DNA from: an uncultured bacterium
Lineage (GTDB): Bacteria > Myxococcota_A > Polyangia > Polyangiales > Houyiibacteriaceae
Direction of reading: 5' to 3'
NCBI GenBank assembly: GCA_938024995.1
Contig: CALJDU010000025.1
Coordinates: 1 to 64,000, forward strand
Length of the DNA: 64,000 nucleotides
The position numbers were made by a program, and so were the translations under genes. Shown piece after piece: positions 33,650 to 42,793 of the stretch. Numbering within the stretch: position 1 is the stretch's first letter; every line of letters starts with the position of its first letter. The notes beneath the pieces were generated by a model. It was not told the origin of the DNA, did not search any database, and was given only the letters and a program-made list of their open reading frames with translations.

Positions 33650-34840
33650 ATGAACGTGACGCGCCTCTACCCATGGATCGCCACGGCGATGGCGTGCCTC
33701 ACTGGTGGCTGTCTCTCCAGCTCGTATCAGATCGGTCACGACGAGCTCACGCGACTGGCTCGCTTGGCTCCCGAAGAGCGCGGCGAATCGGTCCGCGTGA
33801 CTCAGCAGCTTGTCTTCGCGAGCGAACCGCCGGAGTCGGGAGCGGTGGTCCGCGAAAACACGGTTCTCATCCAGAATCCGTCCTACCAAGGTGGGCGTTT
33901 TGGTGGACCGAGAGGACGCGGACTCGCGCGACCCGGAGCGGGCCGAAGCGGAGGCGTGTCTCCGCGCGGGAGCGTTCGTGTTTCTCCAGGTTCGGCTCCG
34001 CGGGGGAGCGTTCGCGTCACTCCCGGATCGGCGCCGCCGGGTGGCGTGCGTGTGTCTCCGCGCTCCGGTGGTTCGCGTGGCGGGTCGCGTGGTGGGTCCC
34101 GCGGAGGGGCGTCGGGTGGCGGATCAGGCAGCGGGGACGGGATCGCGGCGGCAGCGATCGTCGTGCTCGCGATCGCGGCAGCAGGCGGTGTTGGGGTCGC
34201 GCTCATGGCGACCGAGGGAATGCGTTATGACGGTTGGGTCGGGCTCAACCCGATGCACGCGGTCCATCTCTTTGGGCCTGAAGGAGATCACGCCACGCTG
34301 CCGCTCGCGTGGCTCGACGAGACGCACGTCGCCTGGGCCGAGAGCGCCGTGATCGTCGAAGAGGAGGGACCCGTCGCGCGTCTCGGTCGCGCGCCGCTCC
34401 ATCGAACCGGCGGCACGATCGGGATGAGCTTCGGATACAACGCGCTCGACGCCACCCGTGGTTCCAGGGCGCACGGCATCGCCTTCCGTCTCGAGCTCGG
34501 TGGGTTTCCGGTCGAGTGGTTCGGCATCCTCGCGACGATGAACCTCGGCGGAGGTGACAACGGCGATGACATCTTCAACACCCGCTTCGGCGCCGAGCTC
34601 CAGCTCCTTCCGCTCCGCGTCAATCGGTTCAACGCGGGCGTGTACGGTCAAGCGGGGTGGCACCAAGCGCGACGCCGAGACGACTTCGGGAACTTCCGCG
34701 AGCGAAGCGGCTACTACGGCGGCGGCGCGCTCTTTCAGGTCGAGCTCACCACGCGGAGCGCGCTGACGCTGCGCGGCGGCTTGGTCGCGGGCAACGGCGG
34801 CTACTTTCCGGAGGCGATGCTTGGGCTCTCGATCTTCTAA
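33650..34840 (+). CDS. Lipoprotein with repeat region, TM segment and beta-barrel-like C-domain
   Basis: A 396-residue predicted lipoprotein (lipobox LTGGC, Cys21). A globular N-part is followed by a short tandem repeat of SVRVSPGSAPRG/SVRVTPGSAPPG type (about residues 105-140), then an Arg/Ser/Gly tract and a hydrophobic Ala/Val segment (about 165-190). The C-terminal 170 residues have alternating strands with aromatic ends and finish in Phe (MLGLSIF), like small outer-membrane barrels. The combination is unusual. Its last 20 bases overlap the next lipoprotein gene if that starts at TTG 34821. Confidence 0.65.
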   Translation: MNVTRLYPWIATAMACLTGGCLSSSYQIGHDELTRLARLAPEERGESVRVTQQLVFASEPPESGAVVRENTVLIQNPSYQGGRFGGPRGRGLARPGAGRSGGVSPRGSVRVSPGSAPRGSVRVTPGSAPPGGVRVSPRSGGSRGGSRGGSRGGASGGGSGSGDGIAAAAIVVLAIAAAGGVGVALMATEGMRYDGWVGLNPMHAVHLFGPEGDHATLPLAWLDETHVAWAESAVIVEEEGPVARLGRAPLHRTGGTIGMSFGYNALDATRGSRAHGIAFRLELGGFPVEWFGILATMNLGGGDNGDDIFNTRFGAELQLLPLRVNRFNAGVYGQAGWHQARRRDDFGNFRERSGYYGGGALFQVELTTRSALTLRGGLVAGNGGYFPEAMLGLSIF

Positions 34841-35468
34841 AGGCGCTCGATCTTCGAGAGGCTGGGTGGGTCTCCTCGCGCTCGTGACCATCGTCGCCGG
34901 GTGCGGCACGCGGCTCCCGGTCGTCGGCAGCTATGTGCCCGAGGCACCGAGCGAAGGGTACGCGTTGGTCTGCGTCTTTCAGACGTACGTGCTCCCGGTC
35001 GACATGTTCACGATCGTCGACAACGGACGCGTGATGGGCCAAACGAACAAGCGCAGCCATTTCTGCTACCAGGCGGAACCAGGGTGGCACTTCATCGAGT
35101 CTCAGGCGTACGGATCAAGCTGCTCACGGATCTTGATGCAGCTCGAGGTGTCTCGCCGCTACGCGTTTTGGAACGTCTCTCCGGGCGCCACGATCAACGG
35201 ACCGAGCGGGCTATGCCACGCGCCTACGAAAGTCGAACCGGTTTGCGAGGAGCTCATCGCGTACGCGCCATGGTCGATCGCGGAGCCTGAGCTTCGTCAA
35301 CTTCCGCGCGTCCGTGCGGAGCCGGGTGTCGCGATGGGCAACCGAGAGCGACCGCCGATCGTCCCACAAACACCTCCGGACAACCGCGGCGTGTGCGATG
35401 AACTGGGGCCGGTCGAGCGCTATTGGAGCGAAGGCCTCTTGGTCGTGCCAGGAACGGCTGCGCGCTAG
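34821..35468 (+). CDS. Lipoprotein, hypothetical
   Basis: A 215-residue predicted lipoprotein: basic N-terminus, hydrophobic core, lipobox VAGC. TTG 34821 is used because it retains the Lys/Arg-rich n-region and overlaps the preceding gene; GTG 34866 would remove the positive charges. The body is strand-rich with five or six Cys (CVFQTY, HFCYQAEPGWHF, SSCSRIL, GLCHAP, PVCEEL). The segment GWHFIESQ...LEVSRRYAF resembles the DUF2846-type small lipoprotein fold (inference). The TAG stop lies inside the left arm of the palindromic element at 35465. Confidence 0.6.
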   Translation: MGSRSSKGARSSRGWVGLLALVTIVAGCGTRLPVVGSYVPEAPSEGYALVCVFQTYVLPVDMFTIVDNGRVMGQTNKRSHFCYQAEPGWHFIESQAYGSSCSRILMQLEVSRRYAFWNVSPGATINGPSGLCHAPTKVEPVCEELIAYAPWSIAEPELRQLPRVRAEPGVAMGNRERPPIVPQTPPDNRGVCDELGPVERYWSEGLLVVPGTAAR

Positions 35469-35631
35469 TAGTCCTTCACAGGGATTTTGATCGATTGAGG
35501 GTGGATGATCGGGCCCGAGGTCGCGTCCGGTTGGACGCTGGCCATGTAGAACATGTTCGAGGAGAAACGGGCGCGAGATCGGGTTCGAGGGCCGCTCTCG
35601 GTCGGTCAAAATCCCTGTGAAGGACTACTAG
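35465..35631. repeat. MITE-like palindromic element with perfect 26-bp terminal inverted repeats
   Basis: Bases 35465-35490 (start CTAGTAGTCC) and 35606-35631 (end GGACTACTAG) are exact inverted repeats over 26 bp. The arms continue as an imperfect palindrome into the 115-bp centre, which also holds a small hairpin GCGTCC/GGACGC. No transposase is encoded. The TAG stops of both convergent flanking genes lie in the outermost CTAG words. It could be a non-autonomous transposable element, possibly with a TA or CTAG target site, and may also serve as a two-way terminator. Confidence 0.8.
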
Positions 35632-35963
35632 TCCTGTGACGTCGTTTGTGGTTCTGGCGTCGCGCCCACGGCTCCTTCGCGGTCCGCGTTGACCGGAGGT
35701 GCGACACACCCTGCGACGTCGAGGTTGCACACCATGGAACCGCTGCAGTCCGCGTCCGAGGAGCAGGGCTCGTAGCAGTTGCCGTCGGCACGAGCGACAC
35801 GTCCGCGCATGCAGGCGCGAACGGGAGCCGAGAGGGAGGTCGTCGAGGACGATCCGCTGCTGCTGCTCGAAGAGGAACCTGCGCTACACAGACCCAAGGC
35901 GAAGACGAGCGTGGCGCCGACGACGGCGAGCGACGCGATCAGCGATCCGATTCCTTCAACCAT
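35628..35963 (-). CDS. Small membrane/exported Cys-containing protein
   Basis: About 111 residues from ATG 35963, which overlaps the stop of the upstream fatty acid hydroxylase gene by eight bases (ATGGTTGA) and so is probably coupled to it. An N-terminal hydrophobic segment (about residues 5-28) acts as anchor or signal, followed by a Ser-rich tract, then a short Cys module (ACMRGRV, NCYEPCSSDADCSGSMVCNL) like those in the Cys-rich lipoproteins here. The stop lies in the right arm of the palindromic element. Function unknown. Confidence 0.6.
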   Translation of the reverse strand: MVEGIGSLIASLAVVGATLVFALGLCSAGSSSSSSSGSSSTTSLSAPVRACMRGRVARADGNCYEPCSSDADCSGSMVCNLDVAGCVAPPVNADREGAVGATPEPQTTSQD

Positions 35964-36729
35964 GTTCTTGGGACCCTTCGCGCGGGCGGAAGTACTCAGC
36001 CAGACCCGCGAATTGAATGGATAGCACGTTGTTCGTCGCGGGGCGTCCTTCGATGCCCGCGTCGACCGCGTCGAGCCCGGGGTGATAGGTCCCAAAGAGC
36101 CGGTCCCACAGCATCAAGGTCGAGCCGTAGTTCATGTTGGCGAGCTTTGGGTCGCGGCTGTGATGCACGCGATGAATGTTCGGCGTGTTCATGAAGCGAT
36201 CGAGAAAGCGGAAGCGGTTCACGAGCTTGGTGTGGCAGACGAACTGCCAGCCGTCGTTGAACTCGATCAGGATCAAGAGCCAGAGCGCGGGCAGGCCGAT
36301 GAGCGCGAGCGGCAAGAAGAAGTAGTAGCTCGCCGCGGCCTCGATCCAGTTCAAGCGGAAGGTCGCGAAGAAGGTCAGGTCTTCGCTCGTGTGGTGGGTC
36401 GAGTGTAGCGCCCATCCGAAGTCCCACTCATGCACGAGCCGGTGCTTCCAGTAGTAGATGAAGTCGATCGCGAGGTAGGTCCCCACGATCGAGAGAAGGC
36501 TCGGCTCAATGCTCCAGGGAACCAGCGAGGTCGCCCACGTAAAGATCCCGACGCGCAAACCGAAGCTCGCGCCGCGGAGCAAAAGATCGATCCCAAAGAT
36601 GGCGCCGTTCGTCGCGTGCACGCGGACATCCGGCGGGCGCTTGTGAACCACCAAGACGTAGGCGAGCTCCGCGCTGACCAAGAGGAAGAGCAGGATCGCG
36701 GAGACCGTTTGGTATTCCAGGAAGGACAC
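35956..36729 (-). CDS. Sterol desaturase/fatty acid hydroxylase family protein
   Basis: A 257-residue integral-membrane diiron enzyme. The histidine clusters are HRLVH (96-100), HSTHH (109-113), His166 and HRVHH (186-190), the arrangement that binds two irons in this superfamily. Four to five hydrophobic segments surround them. Members hydroxylate or desaturate sterols, fatty acyl chains or sphingoid bases using O2. Sterol synthesis does occur in some Myxococcota, but nothing here identifies the substrate. The 3' end overlaps the next small gene. Confidence 0.9.
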   Translation of the reverse strand: MSFLEYQTVSAILLFLLVSAELAYVLVVHKRPPDVRVHATNGAIFGIDLLLRGASFGLRVGIFTWATSLVPWSIEPSLLSIVGTYLAIDFIYYWKHRLVHEWDFGWALHSTHHTSEDLTFFATFRLNWIEAAASYYFFLPLALIGLPALWLLILIEFNDGWQFVCHTKLVNRFRFLDRFMNTPNIHRVHHSRDPKLANMNYGSTLMLWDRLFGTYHPGLDAVDAGIEGRPATNNVLSIQFAGLAEYFRPREGSQEHG

Positions 36730-37055
36730 GCCGCTTGAGTATGCGTGCGCGCGAGCGATGACGAAAGGAGGGTCATCGGGTCGCGGTGGTCACGGCGTTT
36801 GGGACGCGACGCGCGGCGCTCGTGGCGCTCACGTCGTTCTGGCACGCGTAGCGGGATCGATGAGAAGAAGGCCCGTGCCGGACGAATACGAGCGGGAGCA
36901 TCGGGGGCTGTCATCGCCGCGGCTCTACCGTCCGATTCGGCGCCGAGTGCACTGAGCGGTCGCGGTTCACGCCGAGGTTTGGCTTCCCGGACGACCGGTG
37001 ACGACTTATTCGTCGAGCTTCGCGAAGACGTCAGGACCTCGCGAGTGAGCTCAGA
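36730..37055. other. 326-bp region with no recognised gene
   Basis: The stretch lies between the hydroxylase start (36729) and the porin stop (37056). Short reading frames exist, but their Arg/Ser-rich translations look like GC-rich noise and one runs into the porin gene. No clear tRNA, terminator hairpin or repeat was seen. It presumably holds the hydroxylase promoter. Confidence 0.5.
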
Positions 37056-38390
37056 TCAGATCCCCGCGATGACCGTCAGCCACATCGCGTCGTTGCGGAC
37101 CTCGGAGCTCGCCTCGATCTCTCGCCGCATCTGGTAGTTCAGCATCAGCTTGAGGGTCGGTTGCCCGGTCGGGTACCAGTTCACGCCGAACGTGAGCCGC
37201 ACGCGAGACGCCGCGTTGGTGCGATCGAGGAGACCGGCGGGCGGGATGTAGCCGGGCGAGGCGCTGTCGCCTCCGAAGAGCGCGGACTCAGGATCATGCG
37301 GCGACTGCGGGTCGACCCAGTCGAGGCGCATCCCGAGCTCAAGCGCTTGTCCGTCGACCGGGAAGAGCACCCGTGGCAAGACGTACTGGAGCTGGACGTG
37401 CGCGCCGCGGCTCACGGAGTCGGTCGTGACCCCGCCCGCGCCGCCGCTGCAGCGTGAGCTCGCGAGGGTCTCGCCGACGCCGTTCGCGCTCCCGTTGCGC
37501 AGCCACAAAAACGACGCTGACGCGAAGAACCCGCGATACCGAAGCTCAAGGTCGCTCGTGAACCCTCGGTTCCAGTTTCCGGCGCCGCCGTCGCATGTGG
37601 AGTAGGCCGCGAAGCCGATGCTCGGGCGCACTTGCTCGTTGCGCTCCAGGTCGGTCTCCGTCATGTGTCCGCGCGGGAGGCCCAGAACGTGAAGCTCGGC
37701 GCGCGCCATGAGCGAGAAGGTGTTGAACGCTTCACCGACGCTCCGGCTCGCGTTGAACATCCCAACGAAGTACTCGAGCACCGAGCCGCGGTTGTTCGCG
37801 CTGGTGTCGCCGACCAAGCCGTGCGCCATCGCGCCGACCTCGCGCACGCTGAGCGGCGAGAGAAAAGGTCGGTCCCCGTTCGGGATGTATGTCACGCGAT
37901 CAATGAAGCCGGTCACGAGCAAGCCGTAGCGATTGCCGTAGGCGAACGGGATCAAAAAGGTGCCGAGGCGAAGGTTGAAGGACTGATGGAGCGTGAAGTC
38001 GACGAAGGCGTCCGCGATCCCGGGCCTGTTTCCGGCCGTCACGTTCCACTGCGCGTCGAGGCGAAATCGGAGCCACCAAAACGGCCGCGCGTTGACGCCC
38101 AGGCGGAGGTGGTCAAAGCGGAACTCGCTCGCGTGCAGATCGCCCGAGCTCTCGCCCGCGAACCGACCCATGAAGCCAAGCCGACCCCAGCTCGTCACGT
38201 CGACGAAGGCGTGGTGACGGTCGCTCCGCGTCGTCCCGGTGAGCTCGCCGTCTTCGTCCGTCTCCGGCGCGCGTTCCCACACCCGTACGTCGGCGTGCGC
38301 AGACGCGGTGCAGAGGAAGACGGACGCGATGAGGGTGATGATGACGCTCGCCGCTCCGAGGTGACGCGATACGGAGTGGACGCGAGTCAT
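37056..38390 (-). CDS. Outer-membrane porin, phosphate-selective (OprO/OprP)-like
   Basis: A 444-residue protein with signal peptide (cleavage near ASAHA, about 33) and a body of alternating amphipathic strands. The segments FRFDHLRLGVNARPFWWLRFRLDAQWN, AFVDFTLHQSFNLRLGTFLIPF and RVRLTFGVNWYPTGQPTLKLMLNYQ fit OprO/P-type 16-strand porins. One or two Cys pairs (STCDGG, RCSGG) lie in predicted loops. Such porins pass anions or small solutes across the outer membrane; phosphate selectivity cannot be judged here and no pho genes adjoin. Confidence 0.85.
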   Translation of the reverse strand: MTRVHSVSRHLGAASVIITLIASVFLCTASAHADVRVWERAPETDEDGELTGTTRSDRHHAFVDVTSWGRLGFMGRFAGESSGDLHASEFRFDHLRLGVNARPFWWLRFRLDAQWNVTAGNRPGIADAFVDFTLHQSFNLRLGTFLIPFAYGNRYGLLVTGFIDRVTYIPNGDRPFLSPLSVREVGAMAHGLVGDTSANNRGSVLEYFVGMFNASRSVGEAFNTFSLMARAELHVLGLPRGHMTETDLERNEQVRPSIGFAAYSTCDGGAGNWNRGFTSDLELRYRGFFASASFLWLRNGSANGVGETLASSRCSGGAGGVTTDSVSRGAHVQLQYVLPRVLFPVDGQALELGMRLDWVDPQSPHDPESALFGGDSASPGYIPPAGLLDRTNAASRVRLTFGVNWYPTGQPTLKLMLNYQMRREIEASSEVRNDAMWLTVIAGI

Positions 38391-38461
38391 GGCGCGATAG
38401 TGAAGCCCTGAAGGGGGGCGTCGTCAACGCTTGATCGGTCGACCTCTACAGAGGTGATCCG

Positions 38462-38947
38462 CTAGCGTCGCCAAGCGTCGATCCAGCTCATGGCGAGGGT
38501 GTCATCGTTGGCAAGCGTGCTGGTGTCGACCTCGTAGCGCACTCCATCACGTGTCTCGACGAAGCGGTGCGGGAGCCTCTCGAATGCGTGGGCGTTTGAT
38601 GAGTCGCGCCGTCGCGTGGCGGAGAATCGCCCGAAGGGATCGTCGAACGGGGGCGCAAAGTGAATCGTGACGCTCGCGGGCCAGCTTCCGTTTCGCGCGA
38701 GGACGACGTTTCCGATGCCGTTTTCATATTGGATGACCACTCGTCCCGCGCGAACAGACGCGAGGTCGCCCTCCGCCGAGCGGACGATCAGCTGCGTGTC
38801 CGAGACGCTCGCGCTGGAGCCCGCGACCCAGACGAGCGAACCGCAAGCGAGCGCGGCAGCGAGCGCAACGGAGAGGGGAGACCGCGACAGCGGGCGGCGC
38901 GAAGCGGCGCGGAAGAGTGGTTTGAGCCAGGACAAGAGGACACGCAT
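38462..38947 (-). CDS. Membrane-anchored hypothetical protein
   Basis: A 161-residue protein with an Arg-rich n-region and one hydrophobic segment (about residues 25-45) that could be a signal or an anchor, followed by a strand-rich periplasmic domain (TQLIVRSAEGDLASVRAGRVVIQ, SVTIHFAPPF, YEVDTSTLA). No family recognised. It starts 31 bp after the stop of the large propeller gene on the same strand, so co-transcription is likely. The stop codon is TAG inside a CTAG word. Confidence 0.6.
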   Translation of the reverse strand: MRVLLSWLKPLFRAASRRPLSRSPLSVALAAALACGSLVWVAGSSASVSDTQLIVRSAEGDLASVRAGRVVIQYENGIGNVVLARNGSWPASVTIHFAPPFDDPFGRFSATRRRDSSNAHAFERLPHRFVETRDGVRYEVDTSTLANDDTLAMSWIDAWRR

Positions 38948-38978
38948 GGAGGTGCGACGTCTGCGTCTTGGAAACGGT

Positions 38979-41900
38979 CTACTCGTAGATCTCGTCGTAA
39001 TCGTCGGTTTCCTCTTGGGGCGGAGCGTAGGGCTCGAACGTCAGAGCGGCGCGAGGGTGGATCTCGATCCCCTCTCGGGTCGACAAGGCCAGTTGCGTCG
39101 CGCTCACCATCGCGACGCAACTGGTCGAGACCTCGGCGCGAGCGAGCGATCCGTCCTTTTGTCGAACGAGCAGGTCGTCAAAGCGCGCCATGAAGAGAGA
39201 ACCTTCTTCGTCGAAGGCGATCGCGTTCGGGAGGTCGTAACCCGGGACGCGGTGCTCTTCGCCGCTGGGCGGGACGACGGTCACGGCGTCCGTCACAAAC
39301 GCGACGCTCTCGCCGTCGGTCGCGGGGATGGCGCAGTCGTTCAGGTACTGCTCGGTGAGCGACGGAGTCTCCGTGTCGTCGTCGAGCTCGATGCGGAAGA
39401 GCGACTGTTGTCCCCACGCGAGCAAGGTCTCCCCGCGAGGTCCGAGCGCGAGGCGCTGGGTGTTCTCGGGAAACGTGCGGAGGACGGTTGGGAGGCGCGT
39501 CTCGAGGTTCACCTTGCGCAGGGTCGCGCTGGAGTCGAGGATGTAAAGGGCGTCCCGCGAGAGCGCGACATCGCGGCAGCCGAGGTCGCACGTGAAGCGT
39601 CGCGAGGACGAGAGCTCCACGAGCGTGAGCGCGCCCTTCTTTACAGAGGCGACGTGGCCGCCGCCGAAGGCCACGCGGTCTCGGTAGTCTAAGAGCTTGT
39701 CGCGATAGAAGACCTTTCCGGTGCGGTCGCGAACGATGAACTCTTGGTTCGTGTCGAGCGACGCGATCATCGCCTCGTCACCCGCCAAAAACGACAGACC
39801 CGTGGCGTGATCATGAAGCGGCGTGCCGTCGCGCAGGTCCCAGGCCCGTCCATAGGACTCCCAGCGCTCGCCGTCCGCGGAGAGGGCGCCTTCCCTCGCG
39901 TCGATCGGAGCGTTGTGAAGCAGGGTTCCCTCTCTGTCGAAGAGCGCGAGACCGGCGTCACCGAGGAGCGCGAAACCGTCGCCTGCGCGCGCGACGCGCC
40001 AGAACCCGCTCCCCGCCTCGACCCTCGCGCGCTCGTCGCCGGTGGCGAGCTCTCTGATCTCGATCTCCGCGCCGCCATCGTCGCGCTCTCGCAGCAAGAC
40101 CAGCGCGTCATCGGTGGCCGCGCGCTCGGCCCATTCGCACGAGAAGATCAAGGTCCCGCTGCGAGCGTTCCAAACCTCAACGTACTGATCGTCGCCGACG
40201 CCCACGCTGAAGTGCACCAGGTCACCTGCGAAACGAAGACTCTCGACCTCGAGATCCGGGCCTTGTGTCTTCGGTTGGATGACCGAGAGCTCCTCGCCGC
40301 GATCGCCGAAGACGTGAAACGTCGTGAGCACCGCGCTCACTTCGGCGTCCGGTTCGTGGTCCACGTTCAGGTGCTTGTCCCAGCGATGCATCTGCTGGAG
40401 GTGTCCGTCGACCTTGGCGATCGCGTATCGGCCGGACGGCGCGATCTCTGCTTCGAAACCGTCGGGGAGCGCGAGCGTGCCGAGAACGTTGCTCTCCCCG
40501 TCTTGGATCTGAAGCACCTCTTGGTCTTTCTCCTCGTCGTAGATGTAGCGCCAGGATCGGTCCGCGCTCAGGTGAAGCTCGCCGCCGCTTGGATGGTCGT
40601 CCTCCGCGCAAGACGCTGGGAAGATCACGACGTCGCCGCGCTGGATCGGCGGGAGCGCGGCGTAGGAAGGCAGCGCCTCCGTGATCTCGCGGAGCGGCGC
40701 GGAGTCGCGCGCGCGTCGTGCTTCTTCGTGCGCACGGAGGTTGGCGGCCAACCCGTCCGCGAGCCGCTCAACGCTCACCCGTTCGGCCCCCGTTTCGGTT
40801 CGAGTGACGCTGCCTTCACCGCCCAAGGTCACCAACTCGCCGCCGATCGTCGCCGCGACACTCGAGTAGATCGCGTGGGCGGAGTGGGCGCAGAGCATCT
40901 CGCCCGACGCGAGCGAGAGCAGCTGGTTGCCGCTCGACGTGAGCGCGAGGAAGCGGCCGCAAGGCGACAGCGAAGCGGCGGCGTACGCGATGGGCTGTTC
41001 CCAACGCGTCGCGCCATCGCTAGAGACGCAGCGGAGCGTCTCGTCGCAGATCAGGTGGCCGCCATCGGGAAGCGGGACGACCGCGTCGCAGGCGACGGTG
41101 GCCAGCGGCTCGGGGTTGCCTCGATCGAGGGTCGCGAAGGCGTAGAGCGCGGTCTTCCTGCCATCGGAGACCGCGACCTGACCGCCGCCGAATCGGAAGC
41201 GTGTCCCTTGCGCTTTGAGAAGCGTCTCGCCGGAGAGCGTGGTGACCTCGATGCCGTCCGGGCCGACGCAGCCCACGCGACCCTCGCGGTCGAGCGCGTG
41301 ATCCCATCTGTCTTCCATGGGGATGCCGCCGAGCAGTGTGCCGTCGGCGGCGTCGAGAAAGCGGAGCTCGCTGTCCACTTTCGCGGTGACCACGCTTCCG
41401 TCTTCCGAGAAACGGACCTCGCTCGCCTCGAAGGTCGAGACCGGGCGGTGCGGCCAGGCCGTGATGTCGATGAGCGCGTTCGTCTCGCCGAACTGCGTCA
41501 ACGCGCGCGTACCCGTCGGAGAGAGCCGCGATGACTTCACCAGCAGAGACACCTCGACTCCGGTTGGGTCGTCGAGGGGGATCGGGATCACGCTGCGACC
41601 GGCGCCCACCCAGAGCGTCCCGTCGTGGATCGTCGCGCCCCCAGAGAGGAGCGGGAAGGGCAGGCTCAAACGTGTCTTCGTCTCGAGGCTCTCGAGGTCG
41701 ACGCTCGCGAACCCGCTCTCGCCGATGACGAAGAGGTGTCCGTCAGAAAAGAGAAGCCGCGAGACCGCGCCGATGTCGCTGGGTGAGGTGACGGAGCGAG
41801 GAGCGTCATCGCCGACCGCGTAGAGATCGATTCGCGTCTCCGAGGCACCCGCCCAGTAAGCCTCCGAGACGCCGAGGACCTCATAGCCATCGGCGTAGGT

Positions 41901-42695
41901 CGTGCCATGAGTCGACGTGACCGTGGTTTCTTCTCGCCCGCCTTCTAGCGTGGTCGCGCCGGAGACCTGGAACACGTGGCCGATGAGTTGCGCGTCGATG
42001 TACCTCCCGTTGAGCGACCCCGCGATGACGTCGGTCAGCGAGAACGCTTGAGTCTGCTTGCCGATCACGCGCAGCTCGTCCGCGGTGAACGCGACGAGCT
42101 TCGGCTGCGCCTCGAGGGGCAGACGCGCCACGAGTGACCCATTGGCGATGGACCAAACGCGAACGTGCTTGTCCATGCCCGCGCCGATTAAGTGCGCGCC
42201 GTCTTCGCTAAAGCCAACCGAGACCGCGCAGCCGTTCCGGTGAAAGTAGGGGTGGTGCCGCATCTCGCCTTCGCGCGCGGTGAACTGATGACGAAGCGTG
42301 CCTTCGCGATCGAAGACCGCGACGACCACCGAGAAGCCGATCGTCGAGACGGCCGCGATGTGCGCGCCGTCCAGCGCGACCGCGATCGAGGTGACGTGAT
42401 CCTGGGTCGCGAAGGTGGCGCTTCCGTGTCGCGCCAGGTCGGGCGTGACGCGAGAGAACGCTTGGGCCCAGCCCGCGCTGACGACGCGTTCTTGTTCGCC
42501 TCGCGTCGCCGTGAACGAACCGCCCACCGCGTCAAACGCAACGTCATAGAGCGCGTCCGAGATCATCGCGACTTCACCCGCGATGATCAGGTTCACGTCA
42601 TCGACGCGCGCGATCTCTTTCAGCGCGTCGTGGTTCGCTGCGTTCGTCGCCGCTGCCCCCGCTGCCATCCGCAGCGTCCCGTTCAAGCTCCACAT
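38979..42695 (-). CDS. Giant WD40/beta-propeller-like protein
   Basis: A 1238-residue protein with no signal peptide or TM segment. Nearly the whole length is degenerate WD40/quinoprotein-type blades: VAVALDGAHIAAVST, VSVGFSEDGAHLIGAGMDKHVRVWSIANGSLVARLPLE, LSPCGRFLALTSSGNQLLSLASG, FLDAADGTLLGG and VEVWNARSGTLIFS. The length would allow two to three seven-bladed propellers. Only one or two blades keep a good Trp-Asp-like end (VRVWS). It is probably a cytosolic interaction scaffold. No enzymatic domain is attached. The acidic C-terminal tail EETDDYDEIYE is notable. Confidence 0.82.
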   Translation of the reverse strand: MWSLNGTLRMAAGAAATNAANHDALKEIARVDDVNLIIAGEVAMISDALYDVAFDAVGGSFTATRGEQERVVSAGWAQAFSRVTPDLARHGSATFATQDHVTSIAVALDGAHIAAVSTIGFSVVVAVFDREGTLRHQFTAREGEMRHHPYFHRNGCAVSVGFSEDGAHLIGAGMDKHVRVWSIANGSLVARLPLEAQPKLVAFTADELRVIGKQTQAFSLTDVIAGSLNGRYIDAQLIGHVFQVSGATTLEGGREETTVTSTHGTTYADGYEVLGVSEAYWAGASETRIDLYAVGDDAPRSVTSPSDIGAVSRLLFSDGHLFVIGESGFASVDLESLETKTRLSLPFPLLSGGATIHDGTLWVGAGRSVIPIPLDDPTGVEVSLLVKSSRLSPTGTRALTQFGETNALIDITAWPHRPVSTFEASEVRFSEDGSVVTAKVDSELRFLDAADGTLLGGIPMEDRWDHALDREGRVGCVGPDGIEVTTLSGETLLKAQGTRFRFGGGQVAVSDGRKTALYAFATLDRGNPEPLATVACDAVVPLPDGGHLICDETLRCVSSDGATRWEQPIAYAAASLSPCGRFLALTSSGNQLLSLASGEMLCAHSAHAIYSSVAATIGGELVTLGGEGSVTRTETGAERVSVERLADGLAANLRAHEEARRARDSAPLREITEALPSYAALPPIQRGDVVIFPASCAEDDHPSGGELHLSADRSWRYIYDEEKDQEVLQIQDGESNVLGTLALPDGFEAEIAPSGRYAIAKVDGHLQQMHRWDKHLNVDHEPDAEVSAVLTTFHVFGDRGEELSVIQPKTQGPDLEVESLRFAGDLVHFSVGVGDDQYVEVWNARSGTLIFSCEWAERAATDDALVLLRERDDGGAEIEIRELATGDERARVEAGSGFWRVARAGDGFALLGDAGLALFDREGTLLHNAPIDAREGALSADGERWESYGRAWDLRDGTPLHDHATGLSFLAGDEAMIASLDTNQEFIVRDRTGKVFYRDKLLDYRDRVAFGGGHVASVKKGALTLVELSSSRRFTCDLGCRDVALSRDALYILDSSATLRKVNLETRLPTVLRTFPENTQRLALGPRGETLLAWGQQSLFRIELDDDTETPSLTEQYLNDCAIPATDGESVAFVTDAVTVVPPSGEEHRVPGYDLPNAIAFDEEGSLFMARFDDLLVRQKDGSLARAEVSTSCVAMVSATQLALSTREGIEIHPRAALTFEPYAPPQEETDDYDEIYE

Positions 42696-42793
42696 AGACG
42701 TGTCCTCCCGACAGCCGAATGAGGCGAGACGATACCGCCGATGGGCTCGCGCAGGGGAACTTCACCGCATCGTGATGCACCTGAACGTTTCCG

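Noticed and set aside
35211..35730. Short reading frames on both strands across the palindrome
   Set aside because: They mirror each other because of the inverted repeat and have no coding character.
36745..37137. Plus-strand 130-residue reading frame
   Set aside because: Arg/Ser-rich translation with no pattern, and it overlaps the 3' end of the well-supported porin gene.
39744..41534. Plus-strand 596-residue frame opposite the propeller gene
   Set aside because: Antisense shadow typical of GC-rich DNA; the minus-strand frame has clear blade repeats.
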